A stretch of 64,000 bases of DNA. Origin: Monosporascus cannonballus (Eukaryota; Ascomycota; Sordariomycetes; Xylariales). The translations under genes and the position numbers were made by a program. Of this stretch, positions 32,845 to 45,700 are shown one piece after another. The notes below the pieces were generated by a model that searched no databases, was not told the origin of the DNA, and saw only the letters and a list, made by a program, of their open reading frames with translations. The stretch covers positions 48,290 through 112,289 of the forward strand of contig QJNS01000159.1 in NCBI GenBank assembly GCA_004154925.1, written 5' to 3'. Position 1 is the first letter of the stretch, and each line of letters starts with the position of its first letter.

Positions 32845-35800
32845 CGTCGAACCATCCAAAACCTCAGTTGCGAGAGGAAGGGAACCGCGCAACCGTCAAT
32901 GAATTCGATTTTATGGAGCCGCCCTAGAAGAGCTTCAGACCAGTCGACAAGCCGGTCCCGCGAGCCCGAATAATTGAATATCGAGCTCGCTCGACTGGGA
33001 AATAGAAACCAGCAGCCCCGACACGGTAAGAACGTATCTCATGACATGCGATATTGCCGATTCTTCATCGAATGTCTAAGAACACCGGAAGCAGACGCCC
33101 GTCTGTAGATTGTCGGCGGCGACGGGGAGTGGAGCGTACCGAGATATCCGGGACTGGAGAGCGCTAGGGGATGTAATGGTCCTATAAAAACTCCGAGAAG
33201 GCAGAGAAGCTTCGCAGGCATGGAGCTGACGAGGGGATTGTGGGGTAAACTTATGGGAAGCAAGGAGCACTTGACAGCCCAGGAAGAGGTTGCCTCGAAT
33301 ATGCGAATACCGGTCGGTGAATCAGACAAAAAGCAGATAACGTAGGCTTCGGAGACTTGGAAGAGATGTCGCAAGAAGTAATAGGCTGCTCCGGTACCTA
33401 GGTGTGTAATGGGTCCTGGGACAGAGATCGATACTTACAGGTAAGGTAATCTCAATCGGACAACCCGGGACGCTGGAGCCACGCGGTATCTTCGAGGTGC
33501 GAAAGTGTTGAGATCCTACAGGAGAGCAAGTGATATCGCGGAAGGGCGTTGACGTGTGTTTCTTTACCTTCATACAGTGGATTAGCCCCCAACTAGCAGC
33601 ACAGGACAGTCTGTGAGCGATGCACCAGAAGGGAACTAGACTCTTCTAGCCTCTGAGAGCCCCTGGCGAGAAATCGCTTTAGCTTACAATAGTGTTGAAA
33701 AGCCTACGTGGGTCTCGCCGGAGTGGAGATATCGTGGGTACGAGGTAACAGTGACTAGCGGCTTCGGCTTGTATGCACGGAAGTATGTACTTGTAGGTAA
33801 ACTGTCGAGTACACTACCTGCATACTACCTGGTTAAGTCATAGTAAACTAACACTAACAAGTAAGTGCATTCCCATCAAGGCCCATTCCTCCTTGCACAG
33901 AGGAGACAGGGATGCTGGTTATGAGGTGGTGGTGGACGACATTGATACTGTTTGACTCTCGAGTCTCAATGTCTAGTGCAAAACGAAAATGAAAATCCGA
34001 GATTTGACCGTTCATTATAGGTACAAGCCGGGTTTGTACATAGCTCCCACCAAAGCCTGTTGGCTGACGGCGCCGGCATGGGATACGGAAGTTCCGCAGC
34101 TCTAAAGGGGGAAGGCTGATCATGGTGGTGTACCCTACTGCTAACCGTCCTCTCCAATGGCAGCGGAACGACCTTTTCACACACCACCAGTCACAGTATG
34201 GGGCAGCGGGCAAGATATGTATCCGTGCATACGGTAGGCATATCCTATAAGAAAATCCAAAACAGGCCAAAGAATCAACACTCAAAGCTGTAGTCCAACT
34301 CAGCGTGCACCGCATGGGAGCACCATGCAGCTGCAACAGCAGCAGGGGAGCTGGCCGCGTGTTGCACACCATACGTAGAGCGTGGCTTAGTCTGACAACC
34401 TGCGACCTGCGCTGACATGTGCTATAATCATCGGAGGGGAGGCGAACATTCGAACTGCGCCTTTTGATACTTGCCCTCCGCGCCCGAGTTTGAACAGTTT
34501 CGTTGCAACCCCAATAGGCGGGATGGGGTCGTAGATGTGTTTGACTGTTTCACCCAGGCATATGTCGGAGGGGCCCTGCAATCGAATTTGTATCGTCGAC
34601 CAGGGTATAAACTGCGGGATTATCAACAAAACCAGATGTTGTATAGCCCTCGACCAGGAATATGGACTCGGGTACTTTACACTACATATCTTATATGTTC
34701 TTATATAGTGTTATAAATAACGTTGTTTAGCAGGAAGTGGGGAATAGGGATGCTGTAAATGCGATTGGAGGGCTCTGGTGTGGGAAAGAGATGGCTGTCA
34801 GTGGGCACGGGGCAAGCGGATTGTACCAACCTATTGGATAGAGAATGTAGTGGAGATGTGGATATCGACCCGCAAGCGCGGAGAACTGATGACAGTCTAA
34901 TTATTGTGTGAATATTCAAGTCAAGGTTCTTCCCCGTACTGCACGATATTGAGACCGCAAGTTACCCCCCTACCCGCCTCCCTGCGCACAATATCCGGAC
35001 CGGGGGGTCCTTCTCCTCAAGGTCCGGGGTCCTGTTGGCTAGTACATGCATTCATGCAGCCAATTTCCAGATACCGGCTTGTTTCCCCTGTCTTATTATT
35101 GATTAGAACTGCATGTCTATGTGACTTTGGGGCCCTCGACTCGAACTGTACTGAAGTGCTACACAGCAGTGCCAAAAGCGGAGGAAACTCGCACGCGGAG
35201 CACACACGTAGAGGCATCAGTCACCCCCTTGAGTCCGCCCTTTTCCGACAATAGATGTGCCCGCCGGCACCCCCATACTCCATCGATGATGACGCTGCAT
35301 GTATCCTGCGGACGTGTATGTATCTGCAGAACAGCATGTATGGGGACGGCATCACACAGTTTGAACATGACCCAGACGACACACACTGAAAAGGGATGTA
35401 TGTGGGATATGCGGACATCTAGTTAACACTTACATGTAGATGTATATACACCTATATATGAGGTAAATAGTGGGACTCGCGTTATTAGTATATACAGTAA
35501 ATATGGTATGCGTTTTCCCCAGATGATGAACTTGATCTGGCACGGATCGATGGTTAAATCGCATCAGTAGGCCCCTGATACTGTCAGAACCGCAGTTCCC
35601 ATAAAGACCTCATGATGATCAATCCCAGGGGCCCAGGCTTTTTCTTGGTAGTGACGATACTGGCTTCTCACGGCTTGCTTGCATACCTACATACTTACAT
35701 ACCTACATAGACGATGTCGACTGCTGACATCCGCATCGAAGAACTACGACGAGTTGGGTGCCTTTTGAGCAGGTTATTCCGCGATCATTCCCAGTTAGTC

Positions 35801-37090
35801 CTATGTATTACATGTATATGTTGGGAGCACTTCATTTGATTCAAACTTGAAGCTGGCCTGCCTTCGGCTTTGTTCTGTCCCCACAGCTTACGGACGATAC
35901 CCAGGTAGGTACATGATTCTACCTCTATGTAGTGATGCTCCCTTCCAGTGTTGAAAATAACCCGAGATATACGGGCATGCTTGGGAGGCTGGAGGTAAGC
36001 GCATGCGTGCACAAGTACATTCATGTATATATTATATACAGAGCTCCGGCGAGTGGGTTCAACAGTTTGCGCCGCCTATGACTTTTATCCGCCCGCGAAT
36101 CTGCTCCTACATCCACCACCGTCGTCCAACAGGCGACATTCGAAATCTACTTCCAATCACTCATAATAAAAGTTATCAGATCTACAATACGTGTCCAGAC
36201 TTTGATCCTCCGTCAGGGACCTATAACGAGATATTGGTACGGAGCTACGACAACCGCATCCTGCCATGATTTGCTAGCCCCCTTATATCTTCCTCCCCTG
36301 GCTATTGAAGAGTTTTTTGTAGTCGAGTAAGAAATGAAGCCATTCCCCATATTGCTCTGCCAATCTTGCTTATTTCGATCGGGCTCTCTAGGTGATCTTT
36401 CCTTATTCTAGAAGCCTTGCGTGCAATTTAGGGGCCCAGGCCCAATTGCGGAGGAGGTCACGGCGGCCGTTCTTATTGGCCTGTCACACACTAGGTAGCA
36501 CTCGACCACGGTAAATGGCGAACGCATAGCAACAGTTGCAGCTGGTGGATAAACCTCATATGCTCCAAGTCCACTAACCAAGCGCCTAGGTACCCAGGAA
36601 GATTATTTGCTCACAACCCCTCGTGATGTCATCGTTCGGTGAAGACTACACAATGCGTGAATCCTCTACGTTACCCTGAAAATCAGGGTTGCTGCCTCCC
36701 TTGCCTATGTTGCCCTATCAATTTTCCCCCTATCATGCACAATATGACTGATATGACGACTATGTTGTTTCGTGTTTCGGACATGCTCCAGATTGGTTTC
36801 TCTGCCGGTTTGAGAACATATCATAGGCCGCCTCACTGCCTCACGAGGGCACACTCCTTCCCACCTCATCAATTTATAACTGCGGACTAGCAAATCCGTG
36901 AATTTGTTCTTGACGACCAAGTGTCGACTACTCTCTGCCAAAATTTTACCTATCGTAGCCACTCTGACAATACAACAACAAAAAGCTAACTTGGTCGCAT
37001 GCTGATTCCGCTTGCAGAGAGGCCCCCATTGTTATGGCATCTTATGGTACACAATACTATGTAGATGGGCACAACACTCTACGTACCACT

Positions 37091-37102
37091 GTAGGTACCT
37101 AC
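37091..37102. repeat. Perfect palindrome GTAGGTACCTAC
   Basis: A 12-base perfect palindrome in the gene desert and the cleanest form of the recurrent TAGGTA/TACCTA intergenic motif. Confidence 0.6.
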
Positions 37103-39254
37103 TCTGTGGGGAGTGGCTGGCCTCGGGGGTTTTTTGATGCATGTTTATATTGCCTGCCTAGGCGACCCCGGACGAACCAGAAGAACCCCCAGTTCATGAT
37201 CCAAATCTTGGTGAGACCGTAATACCCGCTTCAGCTTCCCGTTCGCGGATTTCGAGCTTTCATCCTATTGCTCGTCCATCATGGATACTCACTCTACTTT
37301 CGGTATCAGGGGGCCTAAAGTGCTTGCACTAGGACCGTCTTGACCTCAGCCAACTTAATATGATGGTTCCTATATTAGCACGTGGGCATTATGCTGTTAT
37401 AGTGCTTAGCATACACCACCCTGCTTCATGGAGGCTTTCGAAGTCATGTTTGGTAGTAGTCTCCAGCCAAGATCTCTCAATAAGCATCGTGGGCTGCTTG
37501 GTTTTCGATACCACACAACATCCTTGGTTCCTCCAGCCTGGAATTGTAAACCTCTTGCTCCGCGGTTCTGTCCTAACTTGCTGTTGTAGCCAACAATGAA
37601 GCGAGGTGTGCTTAGCGCTTAGCGACAGATCGCACAGCATTATATCGTCCCATCTCAAGCTAGCGAAGTCAGAGTTAAGATTCAAGATGGCCGTCCCAAA
37701 CTCTGGTGGCCGTGTAACGGAAGACTTAATCGGTACCTCGATAAGCAAGAATCCGAGACAAAAGACGACAAAGAGCTCGGTCGGCCGGGTAGATTAGTTG
37801 ACAACCAGTTCCCCGAAACGGCGGAGAGCTGCACATAGCCGCTTAATATGTATAACGCATTTTGCCGCTGCTTCCTATTTAGGAAACAGGAACGAATCTC
37901 GAGACATTTGATGGTTGGCCCACAGAATATAAGCTGCCTTCCTCTAGCGAATAGGATATTAAGGGTGAATGAGGTGAGCCATAGATCTCCTCTCCTCCGT
38001 GCCTTTCAAGTCTCGCGGGACTTGAGCCGGCACCTCATAGGACGCGCAGTCCGTGATGAATGGGCCCTCCCTAGGGGTAAGAAAGGATGAAAGAGAAACG
38101 AAAAACCCATCAGGCGCTGGATAGCCTACTCCAAAAGCGTTTACACTACATGCAGGAACTCGTCTACGTCGACAATGTCTCCATGTTGTTGCGAGATGCT
38201 TGACTTTGTCAAAAATGCGCTGCTACCAAGCAGGACATATGTTTCGCCGTTCGCCCACAGCCGTTCGATAAGAGCGAGCTCTTTGCCCAGCAGCTCCCCA
38301 CGTGCCACGGTTAAACGCCACCCGGCTCTCGAGGGCGGCTCCCAACATAACCGATAAACAGTTACGACCCTCTGTGTCTTCACTCCGCTGTGTCTCCATG
38401 TCCGAACCCGGTGCTCTTAGATACTACGTGACCTTCGAGATCTGAGCGAGATAATCGATCTCTGTGACACTCGATTGTGACCTCCCCGGCGTAAAACATA
38501 AAACATGCCTGCTAAACACATCTCGGGCCCGGACTTCCTCCACACCTACCGCCCCGGAGGGGAGGAACGTATATACAAGGAAGATCGCGCGCCCTACGGC
38601 CTAGGCAGACGGGCCCGGCTCCATAGGTGATACTATGCGGTTAGGCCTGTGGGGCCGCGTTCATCCGTCGCAAGATACACGGCGACTCGTATCGGCCGAG
38701 GGTTTGTTTTGTGACGGCCACGGCCCAAGGTCGGTCCCGCAGATCCGCCGCCTCGACACACGTCACTATTTGCTGAACAGAACGCTTCCAGGTCCGGAGC
38801 CTCCCTGTCTTTCCAAATGACTTAATAATGGGCGTCATGGCATCGAGCAATATGGTGTGTTGTGCGGCCGCACAACCATCGATCCGTTTTCAAGGTGTTC
38901 GAGGACACTGCCCATCTCACAGGGTGAAAATATAAACTGTAGTATTACCATTTGTCTCCTTTCGCGGTCTAAAGCTTCTTCCAGCTGGGTTGTACCTCAC
39001 CGTTGTAGAGTTGCGGCTGTGTATGGGTAGAGCATCGGCCAGGTCGATCAAGCGTTCTCCTGTTGATATCGCGTCGGTGTCCGGTATGACGAAGCCTCCA
39101 CAATTAGAAGGGGATCAGTCCACCGATCCTCGGTATAGTCACACTTAATGATAAAACAAACATAATGGACATGATTCGTGGAATGTCTGTTAGTCGCAGT
39201 AACCGCAGCGCTTTGACAGCGAGGCGCGATTTATCTGGATGCACAACAGCTGCG

Positions 39255-39277
39255 CTTCGCCTTCCCACAAGGCGAAG
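39255..39277. other. Perfect hairpin, 9-base stem
   Basis: CTTCGCCTT and AAGGCGAAG flank a 5-base loop. It could form a stable hairpin in RNA from either strand. It lies in noncoding DNA about 460 bases beyond the separase stop codon. No known RNA family recognised. Confidence 0.5.
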
Positions 39278-39734
39278 CTTACAGCTCTGTGCTAACCGAA
39301 TGGTGCCCCTTGCTCGTTGAGCTGAAAGCGACCGGGATCCCCATGACAGACCGGCTACCCCAGGGGTAATGGAAACGTTGGCATTCGGACCGGCAACCCA
39401 TGACCGGGGCACGTGAAGAAAGCTGAATAACCGAGCAGGACATTCACTCATGGGGATCACTTAGACACAACAATGTTCCTCGAGGTATCATTCGCATTGA
39501 CAAAACCCGGTCTTCTATACGCCACAGGAACGCCAACGCAATGCCAAACGCAACAATGTCCGCCGAGAACTCCATCACCCATTCGGACTCCTCCCGTCGG
39601 TGACCACGCGAACTCCCCATCCACTCAAACCAGTCCAAACAGGAGTCTCACATGATACCAACCACACACACCCACACACTAGCATTATCCTCAAACCAAA
39701 AGAACAATAGCCTCCCTGCCGGGATGGCATTGTC

Positions 39735-42700
39735 TTACTTGCTGATATATACCGGGATACCGTAGACGCACACGGCAGCGGCCGTCAGGTAGCGAAAGCG
39801 ACACGCGTCCCTGGCCCTGGCGACGGCCTCGACGAGGCTGGTCTGCGGCTGCTGCTGCTGCTGCTGAGCCTCCTCCTCCTCCCCTTTGCCCGCGGGGTGC
39901 CTCGCGAGGCTCTTCTCTTTTCCCTTCCCCTTCCCCTTCGTCTTTTCCTTCCCCTTAGCGCCGCTGCCGCGACCGCCGCGGCCCTCGGAGGAGGCGAAGG
40001 TGCCGCGGGGCATGAGCCCCCACTCCTCGAAGAGGCGGGCGGCGAAGCGGTCGATGTCGCGGTCGGTGACGTCCCAGAGGGTGCCGACGACGGCGGGGCA
40101 GCCGGCGAGCATGTAGTTGCGGACGGGGCCGTGCGGTGCGAAGGCCTCGCCGGCGTAGTCGAGGGCGGCGCTCGAGCAGCCCATGAGCAGGGCGGCGGCG
40201 CGGCAGCGGCCGTTGAGCTGTTGGCGGATCGTGCGCCCGCGGATGTACTGCGCGCCGCTGCCGTGCCCGAAGTACAGCAGCAGGTCCGAGCCGCGCAGCG
40301 CCGCCTCGAACTCGGCCTCGGTCGGCGCCCGCCCCTCGATGCTGCGCCACGCCGCCGGCAGCTGCGCCAGCGGCCGCCCGAACGTCGCCGCCGTGTTCGC
40401 CAGGTCCGTGCTCGGGTTCAGGATGTACGTCCCCGAGTTGATGGACGCGTAGTGGCCCTCCCGCGGGTTCGGGTCGGGGCTGGAGTTGGAGGCGCTGAGC
40501 TCGTCCTCGTCGCCGCCGGGGAGGGAGGCCGCTTTGGCGTGCGGCGTTCGCTGCTCCAGTATCGCTCTTCGCAGGCAGGCGAGGGAGGGGACCCTCGATA
40601 CCGAGTGGCCCTGCATACAAGGCAGCGATTCCCACGGAAAGACGTGCAGGGCGTTGTCCAGGATCAGGATCGTATGTATGCCCTCGTCGGCGTCCCCGCA
40701 GCCCTTGGCCGCTGAATGATACGAGTGCAGGGCATCGAAGGTCTCTACGACCATCGCATCGAAGTCGATCTCGTCGTAAGCGTTTCTTTCCCCGTGAAAC
40801 TGGAGAATATCCACGACGAAGTACAGCAGATCGTTTAGCGGCTCGTCCAGATCGCACTCGGGAGCCGTCGCATCACCCAGACCGATGAAGAGATCCATGA
40901 TTCGGGGGTCGAGGTTGATCTTCGGAATCGGGGCGGCCTTCGCCCTTTTGCCCCGGACCTGCCGTCTAGAGGGCAGGTGCTTGTCAAGGATGTTCAGAAA
41001 GCTCTTCTGAAACTGGGCGAGAAGGTCCGAGCGCTTGTGATGTTGCGTGAAGATGCCCTTGAATCCACCAAGCCACGTCTGCTCGATATTGCCCGCGAGC
41101 TCCTTCAGACGTTCGTCAAGTTCCTCTCGTTCCGCCCACCAGGCCGACTTGGCCTCCTTGTGGCTCATGTCCCGCGCATCGTGGCATGTGCGATTAGCCT
41201 GCGTGATGATGTCCAGTAGCTCCGAGCGTCCTTGCTGGAAGGTGAACACCTCGGAATCTGCGTCCCTCGAACTGGCACGCTCTAGCGGTAGCCGGATTGC
41301 GAAAGGACTGTGGCCTGCTTGGAGCTTTGTGATGCACAGGTCGTGCTTGTTGTCGCTCAGGGACACCGAAACGACGTTCCATGATTTGGGGATGACGTCG
41401 ACGTAATCCCGCTGGAACCTGTTCATGTCGATAGAGAACCCCAGACTAGATCTCCTGTTGTCATGGCTGTTGTGGTGGATGGGCATCGGCCATTCTGCTT
41501 TCGTGCTCTTGGCTGATTCTAGTCGTAATGTTTTCCGTTCACGGCGCCAGACGAGATTGCGGGCCAGCTCGATGGAGCACGTCGCATGAGCGGGATGGCC
41601 GACACCGGTTGACCTAGATGAGCCCGTTGCCGATAGAAGAATGGTCACATTCTGCAACAGAGCCGCAATCCGATGGACAAGACCACCATCGCCGTTGATG
41701 GTTGCGATGGAATGAGCTTCTAATAGGTACTCTTGAGCCTGCCACAGATTGTCTACGAATAGTTGGGGTTCTTGTACCACATTTCGACCTTTGCGTGGAG
41801 ATGCCTTCACCAGTGGTGACCGCTCAGAAGCGCTCTTATCCTTATGGGATGCAGCCACGGCCGGGAATGAAAGCGTAGAGTCCTGGATGACGGAGAAGAC
41901 CGAGTCGCGGCCCATCAGGTCCAAGCTTTGACCAATCAGGCCCGTTGCCATTAGGACACGTTCTTGAGAGATATCCCTTGAGAGTTTTGAAAGCTGGTAG
42001 GCTGTATGCAGATTTGTGATCGCCGTAGCCCAGTCTTTCTTGCTGAGCAAGTTCATAGACTGGTATTGGAGGACAGCGGCTCGTAGGAATGAAATTTGCA
42101 CATCCTCGATTTGGATCTGTAGCTGCGGCTCGGCTGGAGTGTTTGGTCGTTTCGATGGGGCTCGTTTCGAGACAGTGGTTGTCACAACCTTGGTCGTCTT
42201 CTTTGCCTTCGCCTGGCGGGTTGTTGCTTTAGTATTCGAAGTGGATGTGATAGTCAGCTTTGCCATCTGTGTCTCGAGATGGGGTTCGGATCCGGTCTCC
42301 GTGACCGTGTCATTGCTGTGCATTGCTTTCACCATTGCATCTGCCCTGTCCAACAACTCGGACTCTGATGCCGCATCTTCAATGTCGCGGTACACGCGGC
42401 TGAGCTCGCAGACGGTTGTGACAGTTGAACAGGTAGGTTCAAGGGCAGCAATCGATGCCTTCAGCTCAGCTGCGATCTCTAAAGCCTCCTCAGGTTTCCC
42501 AGCCATCAGCGAGACAAGAGCCAGCCAGGCCTCGGACTGGAATATGTAGGTGATCGATGCAGTGCTGTGCGCGACCTTCTGGGCCTGCTGGGCGTAGTAT
42601 AAGGTCTCCTGGTACATTCCGACGTGTGCGTAAATCGAAGATAATCGCAAGACGCTTCGAAATAAGGGGTATACCATTGCCCAGAATGTTGGGCCGGCAT

Positions 42701-45700
42701 TTGCGCGGGCAACGTCAGCTTTGACTAACTGCGAACTGCTGAAGCTGGAATCGTCGCCGGAGGCTTCAGATTGTGAGAGGTCGTCCACTGAAACGTCATT
42801 GTTAGAGCGTCTCAGCTCTTCCAGTTTTGCCCAGTCGTGGAACAGATATTTGACGGCGGTCTTCGCGAAGTGAAGCGCATTGGGAGAATCCCCGCGCTCG
42901 AGGGCAAGTCTCGAGCTCAGGAAGGATGCATTCGCCAGCAGTATTTTCCTGCCAGACCCGGTGCCCCTTCTGGCTAGCGGCCGAGTTGACGGCGCTGCTA
43001 CTACGTTACGAGCTTCAGTCAGGTGGTGGTCGGCTTCGTCGAAATCCCCAAGAGCCAAATGGTATTCCGCTACGGCCAAATGGTACGTGGCGAGGGACTC
43101 CTGCGACAGGTCTGGCTGAGAAATCAGATCCTTGTTTTGCTGTAAGATCATCTCCACCTTCGTCGATTGTCCTAGGCTTAGATGTTGGACACAGAGTGTC
43201 GCGCTCTGGGTTAACAAGGAGTCTGGCCCACCTGTGGCTGCGAGCTTAGATATTCTGGTGGAAAGCTCGAGTACGTCTGCCGAAAACGTCTCGAGGCCCC
43301 TTATCCGGGCGAAGTCGGCAAGCGATTGGAGAATCGTATGCAGCTGATCAGGGTTATCGATATGATCCGAGAGTTCTTCTGCTGAGTGGCATCTGGAAGC
43401 GATGGCTTTCCACCTAGCTAGAGCCTGTTTGGCTGATGAGCCGTCGATGGTAGAGTCAGCCAGGCTGAAGATGCAGGTTGCCAACGACTGAAGATGCGGT
43501 ATGTAGCGTTCCAACCCGCTATCATTTGCTAATTCTGCCGTTGTGATACTCTCAGCTGCGGTCCGCACCTCGGTGCGTAGATCCGCCGTCTCAGTTCCGG
43601 TGTCCAGGTGAGCAGTGAGTAACTGCAACAGGGTCCTGAACCTTCTGATGGGGTAACGTTCATGAGAATATATATGCAATAACCCCTTAACAGTGGGATG
43701 TGAGAGCCCCACTTCCTGGCGGAAGTTGCTGTCGTTTGAGATGATAAAATATAGGTCATGTTCTAATGCGGTGGCTTTGTCGGACTCGTCTAAGAGCCAT
43801 GTCCACTCAGTCGGCTTCCGGTCAATCTTCGCAAGATTGCACACCGCTCGTGAAAGGGCTTCCGACTCCGTGTTTTGTTGCCATGCTTTGACGACAGGCT
43901 GTGTTGCTAGCATGGAGGTTATCGCTGGGACAATTTCCTGTCGTACTAGATGGTCCCTGATGGAACGAAGGGCATCTGCGGCGTCATCGCGCCGTCCAGA
44001 GGCTCTGCACAGCTCCGCGAACCTTTCCCATTTGACGAGGAGCTGTGCGCGGCACTGTTCATCTTCGGGCCGTTGCTTCATGCATTCGATCGAACGGCGG
44101 AGGGCGCGTAGAGAAATAGTTTCCGTGTCCTTCGATTTCCGCAGAGCAAGATGCTGCTGATAGTATAAATGTGAAATCTTGACATAATAAGAGCTAGACG
44201 GATTGCCCCTGCCAACTTGGAACGACATCCCGATATTTTCGAGCAGTCCCAGGCTATCTTGGAGAATCGAGTCCATTTGATCCCAAGCCATACCATCCTC
44301 CTCCAAGGTCTTGTTGATGAGCATGAAAGCAGAGTCAAGAATATGGCTTAGATATTTTGATAATAGCTGTCGTCGTTGTTCGAAGCGCAGGAAGTCCTTA
44401 GTAGCACCTGTCGATGATGGCGGCGTTCCTAGCCATCTTAGGGCAAAACGTGGCAGTTGGAAGACGAAAATTTCCAGGTGTTTTAAAATGGCCTCTGGAG
44501 CCGGGACGGAGTCGGAGTCTTGTCTTCCACGACCTACAATGACACTGATGGCAGCTTTTCGGGCAAGACAGATGCTGACTAAAAGGTCGTCCAAATCGGT
44601 GGTGCTACCACTGAGTGGCCCTTGCAATGCATCTAGGATCTCGATGATGAGGCTCTCGTCGACTTGTGGTGACTGTCTGAGGGAAAGGGCCAACAGTTGT
44701 GCAGTCACGGAACACCGCTTGGCCACGGAATCTTGCGTCGGATCCATGAAATCTTTCAACTTCAGTGTCCATTTCCTGGCCTCATTGATATCACCGGCAT
44801 CCCATGATGTCGTTCCGAGCACTTGGTATATTGCCACTAAAGATGTCTTCGAAGACATCGATGGTCTGAGCCCTAGTTTCTCGATGCACTCCCACACCTG
44901 ATTAAATGCATTAGAAGTGGCAAGAAACGTCTTCGCCGGCTCCGAGCTCGTCCGTCTTGCGAAGGCACCCATACACTTTGATAGAGGTAACAGAACATCT
45001 CTGTCAACGTCGCCCTTATGGCCAGAAATTCGCCATGATTGAAGCCTGCAAGCGAAAGCGAGGGCCTGTATCTCCAGGGACGTCTCGGGAGACGGACTGA
45101 GTCTCGGCTCTACTGCGGTTGCATCATCTTTCGAAGCTATACTTGGGGATAGGGATAAGAGGCTCTGTGACAGACTTTCCAGCTGCCTCGCCCCCTTGGT
45201 TCGATCCAGTTTCTCGCCCTGAAGCGACAGAAGAATTAGATTCAGGGGCGATGACGAGTTTGACTGCCGCAGGAACGGGAGCGCAGTGTCAAGGTGCGCT
45301 GACCTCTTCAAACCGTGAAGAACGCGGAGTGCTTGCAGTTGGGTAGATATTATTAAACCGAGAAGCGGCCCCGAAGCGCTGACGTTGGGGAAGTCCAGAA
45401 GGTCGGAAAAGGTCTTCGCCACTGTGCTTGGTTCGGGGGCCGGGTTTGACTTGTTCTTCTTTCCGCCCTGTCCAGCCGCCATACCTTCGAGTCGTCGTTT
45501 CAGGATCCGGAGCTCTTTAGTGGCCTGTTCAAATAAATTCAGGCCGATTAGTTTGTTGATAAAGGATGACATCCCAGATTCCAGTTGCAACTCGGGCAAT
45601 GTCACAGCGCCGGATGCCTGTAGGGACCTCAAACTCGAGAAGGCAGCGCGCGCGCACTCGACCGCAGCCAGGCAGCCCGTCGAAGCTGAGATCAAGGATG

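Larger units (their letters stand above)
32845..39734. other. 6.9 kb gene desert
   Basis: No convincing gene on either strand; open frames are short with no recognised family. It probably includes the promoter and 5' leader of the Zn2Cys6 gene on the left and the 3' end of separase on the right. Visible structure: GTAGGTACCTAC palindrome (37091-37102), related motifs near 33394 and 36586, repeated ACCTACATAC near 35683-35710, and a perfect 9-base-stem hairpin (39255-39277). Short minus-strand frames at 38141-38383 and 38641-38850 might be remnants but match nothing I know. Confidence 0.55.

Noticed and set aside
38141..38850. Two short minus-strand frames as remnants of a gene
   Set aside because: No recognisable domain and no splice-consistent join between them.
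39104..39460. 118-residue minus-strand frame that looked vaguely like a frame read antisense to a structured RNA or repeat
   Set aside because: I could not match it to rRNA or any repeat family from the sequence; only the hairpin is reported.
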